Shown here piece by piece: positions 1 through 3,699 of a stretch of 5,087 bases of DNA (position 1 is its first letter; each line of letters starts with the position of its first letter). Both the position numbers and the translations under genes were made by a program. The notes under the pieces were generated by a model. The model was not told where the DNA came from. It did not search any database and worked only from the letters and a program-made list of their open reading frames with translations. Location of the stretch: positions 1 to 5,087 of the forward strand of contig DYKK01000252.1 in assembly GCA_020722625.1 (NCBI GenBank), read 5' to 3'. Source of the DNA: Anaeromyxobacter dehalogenans. GTDB taxonomy: Bacteria > Myxococcota_A > UBA9042 > DTJE01.

Positions 1-157
1 GCGCCCACGTGGATGGTCCAAACCATTCGCCGGCCCACGATCCGCCTATTGGGGATTTACCACGGCCGGTGGTGTAAAAGCTAGCTGCCGCCTGGTGCCA
101 TCCCGATCTACGAAGAAACTCGCCGCGAACCTGGAGCCGCGGGTCGTTGGACAGGTT

Positions 158-191
158 CAGGAACAGGGTCAGAGGGCAGGAACAGGGTCAG
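158..191 (+). repeat. Perfect 15-bp direct repeat (CAGGAACAGGGTCAG x2)
   Basis: CAGGAACAGGGTCAG occurs at 158-172 and again at 177-191, 19 bases apart start to start, separated by AGGG. It is the left module of repeat copy 1. The other copy holds related but diverged GAACCTG and CTGTCACTG units, so this module seems to vary faster than the core. Confidence 0.85.
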
Positions 192-255
192 TGACAGTGT
201 CAGGACCACGTTGGACGCGATGAGCGGCGTGTGACGGCGAGGCCACGTGCAACGC

Positions 256-297
256 GACCCCGGATCCCGGACCCCGGATCCCGGACCCCGGATACCG
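256..297 (+). repeat. Heptad tandem repeat (GAYCCCG)n, copy 1
   Basis: There are six consecutive 7-base units: GACCCCG and GATCCCG alternate for five units, and the sixth is GATACCG. The alternation makes a 14-base higher-order period. The minus strand carries five runs of three or four G separated by 3-4 bases, a canonical G-quadruplex pattern. The minus strand is the sense strand of the upstream operon, so read-through RNA from that operon would contain this G-rich form. Confidence 0.85.
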
Positions 298-327
298 GAC
301 TTCTTGGAAGTCGCGGCCCCAGGGTGG

Positions 328-375
328 TGAAATGAGACGAAGCAGATTTCATGTTTATTCAAAGAATTGCGGAAA
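328..375. other. AT-rich patch with short inverted repeat
   Basis: This stretch just beyond the operon's last stop codon is markedly richer in A and T than the rest of the window. TGAAAT (328-333) and ATTTCA (346-351) form a 6-bp inverted repeat with a 12-base spacer. It could contribute to the 3' end of the operon mRNA, but no T-run follows the hairpin on the minus strand, so it is not a standard terminator. Confidence 0.35.
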
Positions 376-403
376 TTGACGGCGGATTCGGGCCGGCGCA
401 ACG

Positions 404-910
404 CTAGAACCGGAACCTCCGGGTCGGTTTCCCCATCGCGGCCAGGGCCGCGACCTCGGCCTCCTCCTCCGCCTTCTCCGCGGTGAACGGGGGGCCGGTC
501 ACGTCGCCGGCGGCGAACAGTCCCGGGACCCGGGTCCGGCACCGGTCGTCCACGCGCAGGAAGCCGTTGCGGTCCTGCTCGACCCCGAGGCCGTCCAGGC
601 CGAGGCCCGTGACGCAGGACCCCGTGGCCAGGAGGATGGCGCGGGCCCGCAGCGTCACGCCTTCCGTTGCCCCTGTGACCTCCACGCGTCCCGGGCCGGC
701 CAGGCGCGCCGTCCCCGGGAATTCCTCGACCGACCCAGGCTCCGGCCGGTCCTCGCCCCCGCACCGGTCTTCGAGGACGGGAAACCGGCGGTCCACCCAG
801 GCCAGGCGAGCCCCGAGCCGGATGAGGGTGCGGATCGCGGCTTGACCGGCCCTGCCCGCGCCGATCACGATGACGTCGAATGCGTCGTCCCTGGATGCTC
901 CCGCGTCCAC
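404..910 (-). CDS. Minimal FAD-fold oxidoreductase-like protein (168 aa)
   Basis: The N-terminus has a Rossmann dinucleotide-binding motif (G17-x-G19-x-x-G22) with Asp40 at the usual ribose-binding acidic position. An ATGS motif follows at 95-98, then a C-terminal block (about 101-159) resembling the second FAD motif of dihydrolipoamide dehydrogenase-type enzymes, including VPGLFAAGD (128-136) and an AEKAEEE helix. Such enzymes usually run about 450 residues. Here the segment with the paired redox cysteines is missing, the central NAD(P) domain between ATGS and the C-terminal block is absent, and the dimer domain is cut short. The reading frame is intact. The start is GTG, with GAGGA (926-922) 11 bases upstream overlapping the pyrD stop. 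It is last in the operon and in the same frame as pyrD. It may be a compact FAD-binding or electron-transfer partner, or a neatly decayed relic; catalysis as a reductase looks unlikely. Confidence 0.75.
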   Translation of the reverse strand: MDAGASRDDAFDVIVIGAGRAGQAAIRTLIRLGARLAWVDRRFPVLEDRCGGEDRPEPGSVEEFPGTARLAGPGRVEVTGATEGVTLRARAILLATGSCVTGLGLDGLGVEQDRNGFLRVDDRCRTRVPGLFAAGDVTGPPFTAEKAEEEAEVAALAAMGKPTRRFRF

Positions 911-925
911 GACAGGGCCAGTCCT

Positions 926-1933
926 CTATCTCAATACGGCCTTGCAGAACAACGGCCCCCCATAGATGAACCCGGTGTACGCCTCGACCAGGTCGGCGCC
1001 GGCCTCGTGGAAACGCTCGACGTCCCGGCGGGACTCGACCCCGCCGCACCCCACGATCACCGCGTCCTTGCCCGAGACCTCGCGCAGCCTCCGGACCACG
1101 GCGAGGGCGCGCTCGCGGACCGGGGGGCCGCTCAGGCCGCCGGCGGGCCAGCCGCCGGCCGGCGGGGCCGGCAGGCCGTCCCGCGACAGGGTGGTGTTCG
1201 TGGCGACGAAGCCGCGCGCGCCCATCCGCAGGGCCGTCGAGGCCAGGGCGTCCAGGCGGTCGGGCGCGAGGTCGGGCGAGACCTTGACCAGGACCGGTCG
1301 GGACCCGTCGCCCCAATGCGCCCGGACCGCCAGGAGCAGGGCCGCCAGGGCCTCGGGCTCCTGGAAGGTCCGCCCGTCGGGCGTGTTGGGGCACGAGAGG
1401 TTCAGCACGAAGGCGTCCGAGACCGGGGCGAGGACCGCGACGGCGCGGCAGACGTCCTCGATCTTGGCCTGGCCGGACAGCGACGGGTCGGCGGTGGGGG
1501 TCACGTTGACGAGGACGGGGATCGGGGGGCGGCGCCGCAGGCGGCGGGCCACGACCTCGGCGCCCTGCGACGGGAGGCCCATGCGGTTGATCAGGGCGCG
1601 TTCGCCCGGCACGCGGAACACGCGAGGCCGCGGGTTCCCCGGCCAGGGGCGCGCGCTGACCGAGCCCACCTCCACGAAACCGAAGCCCAGGGCGTACAGC
1701 CCCCACAGGGCGCGGGCGTCCTTGTCGAACCCCGCCGCGAGGCCCAGACCGTGATCGAACGCGAGCCCCAGGACGCGGACCGGTTCGCGCGGCGGGCCGA
1801 TCAGCCTCGCGCGCAGCGCGGCGGCGAGGCGGGGGGACGCCCCGAGGGCTCGCAGGGCCCGGATCGCCAGGAGGTGCGCCTTCTCGGGATCCAGGTGGAA
1901 CAGGGCGGGCCGCACGATCCGGCGATACGACAC
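926..1933 (-). CDS. pyrD: Dihydroorotate dehydrogenase, class 2-like (quinone type)
   Basis: This enzyme oxidises dihydroorotate to orotate in pyrimidine biosynthesis, using FMN, and class 2 members pass electrons to membrane quinone. The 335-residue length fits class 2. The N-terminal helical region (about 3-40, RPALFHLDPEKAH) is the class 2 membrane-associating part. AAGFDKD (66-72), INRMG (115-119), NLSCPN (178-183), Lys217 in VLVKVSPD, TNTT (245-248), SGPPV (268-272) and YTGFIYGGP (319-327) follow in family order. Two things are odd. Cys181 stands where class 2 enzymes have catalytic Ser, as in class 1 enzymes, and the usual GKNK element is replaced by TPTADP (about 145-150). The GTG start is chosen from GGAG at 1945-1942, 8 bases upstream, and from the homologous N-terminus. 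It starts 4 bases after the pilZ stop and ends in TAG, AGA-TAG. Confidence 0.93.
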   Translation of the reverse strand: MSYRRIVRPALFHLDPEKAHLLAIRALRALGASPRLAAALRARLIGPPREPVRVLGLAFDHGLGLAAGFDKDARALWGLYALGFGFVEVGSVSARPWPGNPRPRVFRVPGERALINRMGLPSQGAEVVARRLRRRPPIPVLVNVTPTADPSLSGQAKIEDVCRAVAVLAPVSDAFVLNLSCPNTPDGRTFQEPEALAALLLAVRAHWGDGSRPVLVKVSPDLAPDRLDALASTALRMGARGFVATNTTLSRDGLPAPPAGGWPAGGLSGPPVRERALAVVRRLREVSGKDAVIVGCGGVESRRDVERFHEAGADLVEAYTGFIYGGPLFCKAVLR

Positions 1934-1937
1934 GGGG

Positions 1938-2306
1938 TCATCTCCGGGAAGGGCGGCGCCTGCGCGAAGGCGCGCCCTCCTCGACGAACCGGCGGACCTC
2001 GGCCACGACCCAGTCCGGGGCGTCCAGGAAGCGCACCGCGACCCCCGCCTCGTGCGATCCGTCCGGAGCGACGCCCTCGGCGCGGACCACCTGGGCCTCC
2101 AGGGCGATGTGGGACGACGTCCCCGGCAACTGAAACCGCACGCGGACGAAATCTCCGGGGACGAAGGGTTCCGGACTCTCGATGAACATCCCCCCGGCCC
2201 CGATGTCGCGGGTCGTGGCCAGAAACCGGCGTCCGGCAAACTCCTGCTCGACCTCGGTCGGGTGGTGGACCTTTCGCCGTCGCTCCGTCCTTCTCTCCTG
2301 CGTCAT
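1938..2306 (-). CDS. Single-domain PilZ protein (predicted c-di-GMP binder)
   Basis: This is a 122-residue cytoplasmic protein consisting almost entirely of one PilZ domain. The N-terminal arginine cluster (RRTERRR, 5-11) supplies RxxxR pairs, and DIGAGGMFIES (34-44) occupies the place of the D/N-x-S-x-x-G motif, with Gly36 instead of Ser. A beta-rich core follows (FVRVRFQLPG, 53-62; GVAVRFLD, 88-95), then a basic tail (SRRRRPSRR, 114-122). PilZ domains bind cyclic di-GMP and act as effectors for motility or exopolysaccharide; binding here is inferred and the Ser-to-Gly change could weaken it. The ATG at 2306 is preferred over an in-frame ATG at 2318 because GGAGG (2316-2312) lies 5 bases upstream of it. 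The start overlaps the stop of the glycosidase gene as ATGA, which suggests translational coupling. Confidence 0.88.
   Translation of the reverse strand: MTQERRTERRRKVHHPTEVEQEFAGRRFLATTRDIGAGGMFIESPEPFVPGDFVRVRFQLPGTSSHIALEAQVVRAEGVAPDGSHEAGVAVRFLDAPDWVVAEVRRFVEEGAPSRRRRPSRR
1942..1945 (-). promoter_or_regulatory. SD site deciding the pyrD GTG start
   Basis: GGAG read on the minus strand lies 8 bases before the GTG at 1933-1931, inside the last codons of the PilZ gene. The reading frame is open much further upstream, so this site and the family N-terminus set the start. Confidence 0.7.
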
Positions 2307-3295
2307 GGCTCCCTCCATCGGGGTCGGTCGTCGTCGCGGGGACGGGGGGGTGAGGGGCGGGCGGTCGGGTCCGACTCGATGGTGAACCCCGGCCCGTCCA
2401 GGCGCGGGGACCCCGCGAAGCACAGGAAGCCGTGCTCCCGGCACAGGGTCCACAGGCGTCCCCGCTGCGCGCCCGACCGCGGGTACTCGATGACCAGGAC
2501 CGCCAGCCCGTGCGCGCGGACCTGTCGGAGCGTCTCGAGGACCCGGTCTCGCACGGGAGGACGCGCCTCGCGACCCCCGGGAAACAGGTGGGCCTCGGAG
2601 GACACGCCCGAGAGCGCCTCGACCACGCCCGGCTCGCCGAGGATGCGGTCCGGGTTCTGCGCCACCACCAGGAAGTCCGGACGCCTGGCGCGGGCGTGGT
2701 CCGCGATGGCGCGCACCAGGGCCGCCATGCGGGCCGGGGCGTCGGCGGTCCCCGCGTCCTCCCACTGCTCGGCCGCATCCACCGTATCGAGGAACACCCC
2801 ATCGAAGCCCTGGGCCAGGATGCGGTCCAGGTACGAGCGAGGACCCCGGTACACGACATCGTGCCACGCGGGCTCCCAGTAGCGGATCCGGTAGTTGCCC
2901 GGCCAGCGCCGGTTTGCTGGACCGACCAGCGAGCGCCGGCCTCGCAGGTCTTTCCAGTAGAAACGATAGTCCTCGGCCTCCCCGATGCTCAGGTACGCCA
3001 GGACGATGCGCGACCCCCCGCCGGGTCGCCTTCGAAGGCGCTCGACCTCGAGCACGGTCCTCTCCCCGCCCTCTCCCCCGTCGCGCGAGTAGTCCACGAC
3101 CACGACCTCCGGGTCCAGTCGGGCGAGGTCGGCTTCCTGGACCCTCTGGAGCCAGACCACCAGGCGGGTCGCGCGTTGCAGCCGGCTCCGGGCCTCGGTC
3201 TCGGCGGCCCGCCCCGGGTGAAGACGACCCGCGGCGCATTCGGTGGCCGCGATGGCCCCCGGGGCCAGGAGGAGAAGGAGGTGCGGGTTGAGCAT
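2303..3295 (-). CDS. Secreted GH114 / TM1410-like TIM-barrel glycosidase
   Basis: This 330-residue protein has the hallmarks of the GH114 (endo-alpha-1,4-polygalactosaminidase) / TM1410-MJ1477 family: VVVVDYS (64-70), AYLSIGEAEDYRFYWK (100-115), WPGNYRIRYWEPAW (131-144), GFDGVFLDTVD (163-173), VAQNPD (211-216) and VIEYP (268-272). Asp68, Glu106, Asp170, Asp173 and Glu270 are the likely active-site carboxylates by position. A hydrophobic N-terminus (6-16, a run of five Leu, then APGAIA) looks like a signal peptide cut near residue 16, although it has no Lys or Arg before the core. Cys20 is not in a proper lipobox. The C-terminal 25 residues are Pro/Arg/Asp-rich. ATG 3295 is the only usable start after an in-frame stop at 3347-3349, yet no SD precedes it; a CCCGCGCGGG palindrome sits there. 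It is first in the operon and overlaps the PilZ gene by four bases. The substrate is unproven. Confidence 0.85.
   Translation of the reverse strand: MLNPHLLLLLAPGAIAATECAAGRLHPGRAAETEARSRLQRATRLVVWLQRVQEADLARLDPEVVVVDYSRDGGEGGERTVLEVERLRRRPGGGSRIVLAYLSIGEAEDYRFYWKDLRGRRSLVGPANRRWPGNYRIRYWEPAWHDVVYRGPRSYLDRILAQGFDGVFLDTVDAAEQWEDAGTADAPARMAALVRAIADHARARRPDFLVVAQNPDRILGEPGVVEALSGVSSEAHLFPGGREARPPVRDRVLETLRQVRAHGLAVLVIEYPRSGAQRGRLWTLCREHGFLCFAGSPRLDGPGFTIESDPTARPSPPRPRDDDRPRWREP
2312..2316 (-). promoter_or_regulatory. SD site deciding the PilZ gene start
   Basis: GGAGG on the minus strand lies 5 bases before the ATG at 2306-2304. An alternative in-frame ATG at 2318-2316 has no SD ahead of it, which settles the choice. 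Confidence 0.8.
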
Positions 3296-3342
3296 GGTTC
3301 GCCCGCGCGGGAGGCGAAAGGATTGTCCAACAAACGGAAGGG

Positions 3343-3408
3343 AGGTTCAAGGTTCGCGCGGTCCATCGCGTCCAACGGCGCACTGATGCTGACACGGAAC
3401 TTGAACCT
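3343..3408. repeat. Inverted repeat AGGTTCAAG / CTTGAACCT
   Basis: AGGTTCAAG (3343-3351) and CTTGAACCT (3400-3408) are perfect complements and extend inward by GTTC/GAAC with one unpaired base. The 48-base spacer contains the inverted copy of the 14-mer shared with 209-222. On the minus strand this lies 48-113 bases before the glycosidase start, where it could fold in the 5' leader of the operon mRNA. The GAACCT unit is also part of the composite repeat, so it may be a repeat module rather than a regulator. Confidence 0.5.
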
Positions 3409-3413
3409 GTCCC

Positions 3414-3448
3414 CGGGGTCCGGGGTCCGGGCTCCGGGGTCCGGGGTC
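3414..3448 (-). repeat. Heptad tandem repeat (GACCCCG)n, copy 2
   Basis: Five 7-base units, all GACCCCG on the minus strand except the middle one, GAGCCCG. The plus strand carries five runs of three or four G with 3-4-base loops, a canonical G-quadruplex pattern. Unlike copy 1, the units do not alternate. Confidence 0.85.
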
Positions 3449-3562
3449 GCGGCAAACGGGGCCCTACCGCAACGCCCCATCCCCCGCGACCAACGTTGTC
3501 CTGCCACTGTCACTGCCACTGTCTCTGTCCTCTGTCACTGAACCTGCCTTCTGAACCTGCCC
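3414..3562 (-). repeat. Composite interspersed repeat, copy 2 (inverted)
   Basis: Read on the minus strand, the modules come in the same order as copy 1: GGTTCAG/GACAG-type units (3562-3514), a core (3513-3485), a 36-base spacer (3484-3449) and five heptads (3448-3414). The spacer is exactly as long as in copy 1, and 100 bases align with no gap at 77 matches. The left module contains CTGAACCTGCC twice in close succession (3538-3562) and CACTGTC/CACTGCC-type units. It lies in the opposite orientation to copy 1, so the two bracket the four-gene operon as an imperfect inverted repeat. Confidence 0.75.
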
Positions 3563-3649
3563 CCCTCCCGTCCCCGCCGCTGCGGCCGACGAAGTGTCGC
3601 CGTGCGTCAGGCGGTGCGTTTCTTTTCGATCCCCTCCCCGTCCCCGATT

Positions 3650-3674
3650 CCTGGAATGTTGCTACGATTCCAGG
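3650..3674. promoter_or_regulatory. Inverted repeat upstream of the protease gene (possible operator)
   Basis: CCTGGAAT (3650-3657) and ATTCCAGG (3667-3674) are perfect 8-bp arms around a 9-base centre, ending 25 bases before the TTG start. The spacing puts arm centres 17 bases apart, near two helical turns, so it could bind a dimeric regulator or form a leader hairpin. No known operator is recognised. Confidence 0.4.
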
Positions 3675-3688
3675 CGCGGACCTCGACC

Positions 3689-3694
3689 AGGAGG
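3689..3694 (+). promoter_or_regulatory. SD site deciding the protease TTG start
   Basis: A full AGGAGG lies 5 bases before the TTG at 3700-3702. The nearby ATG at 3695-3697 abuts the SD and is followed by one codon and TGA, so it cannot start the protein. Confidence 0.8.
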
Positions 3695-3699
3695 ATGGG

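Larger units (their letters stand above)
149..297 (+). repeat. Composite interspersed repeat, copy 1
   Basis: This copy is built in order from a purine-rich section of CAGGAACAGGGTCAG-type units (149-190), a conserved core (191-219), a 36-base spacer (220-255) and six heptads (256-297). It matches the reverse complement of 3414-3513 without a gap over 191-290: by hand count 26/29 in the core, 19/36 in the spacer and 32/35 in the heptads, or 77/100. The exact 14-mer CGTTGGACGCGATG (209-222) also recurs, inverted, at 3364-3377. The last heptad runs into a hairpin at 295-316 with GACTTC/GAAGTC arms. Its sequence looks non-coding and unlike the neighbouring genes. It could be a decayed non-autonomous mobile element or an intergenic repeat family. 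Confidence 0.75.
1..403. other. Intergenic region downstream of the minus-strand operon
   Basis: I see no convincing gene here. A plus-strand frame is open from position 2 to a TGA at 221-223 and another from 1 to a TAG at 82-84, but neither shows a recognisable motif, an SD site or a start, and the longer one runs into repeat DNA. The region holds a composite repeat (about 149-297), an imperfect hairpin at 295-316 and an AT-rich stretch at 328-375. Small palindromes occur at 59-73 (ACCAC/GTGGT arms) and 79-86 (AGCTAGCT). I find no hairpin followed by a T-run that would make a clear intrinsic terminator for the operon ending at 404. Confidence 0.6.
3296..3699. other. Divergent intergenic region
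   Basis: This separates the start of the minus-strand operon from the start of the plus-strand protease gene, so promoters for both should lie here, but I find no convincing -35/-10 pair in either direction. From the left it contains the palindrome CCCGCGCGGG (3302-3311), a long-spaced inverted repeat (3343-3408), the second copy of the composite repeat (about 3414-3562), pyrimidine-rich tracts (3560-3575 and 3619-3645), an 8-bp inverted repeat (3650-3674) and the protease gene's SD site. I see no gene in it. Confidence 0.65.

Noticed and set aside
2..223. Possible tail of a gene entering from the left edge
   Set aside because: The 73-codon open frame has no recognisable motif and runs into the repeat element; openness is expected at this GC content.
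295..316. Hairpin as an intrinsic terminator of the operon
   Set aside because: The stem is short with a bulge and no T-run follows on either strand.
108..1706. 532-codon open frame on the minus strand
   Set aside because: It overlaps pyrD and the FAD gene in another frame and encodes Arg/Gly/Pro-rich low-complexity sequence with no motif; a GC-rich shadow.
842..2185. 447-codon open frame on the plus strand, antisense to pyrD
   Set aside because: It is antisense to a clear pyrD, and its composition is typical of a complement shadow.
1934..2239. Upstream extension of PyrD to 437 residues
   Set aside because: The extra part overlaps the PilZ gene out of frame and has no homology; the GTG at 1933 has a good SD and gives the family N-terminus.
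3236..3247. Lipoprotein lipobox at Cys20 of the GH114-like protein
   Set aside because: The residues before the Cys are A-T-E, which do not fit the lipobox; an ordinary signal peptide is more likely.
2307..3455. Upstream extension of the PilZ frame to about 505 codons
   Set aside because: It lies out of frame over the GH114-like gene, is low complexity, and the SD at 2316-2312 supports the short PilZ start.
3560..3576. Additional G-quadruplex on the minus strand
   Set aside because: Only three separable G-runs are present; the six-G run cannot supply two runs with a loop.
3652..3664. Sigma-54 promoter
   Set aside because: TGG and TTGC are present, but the GG-to-GC distance is 8 bases rather than 12.
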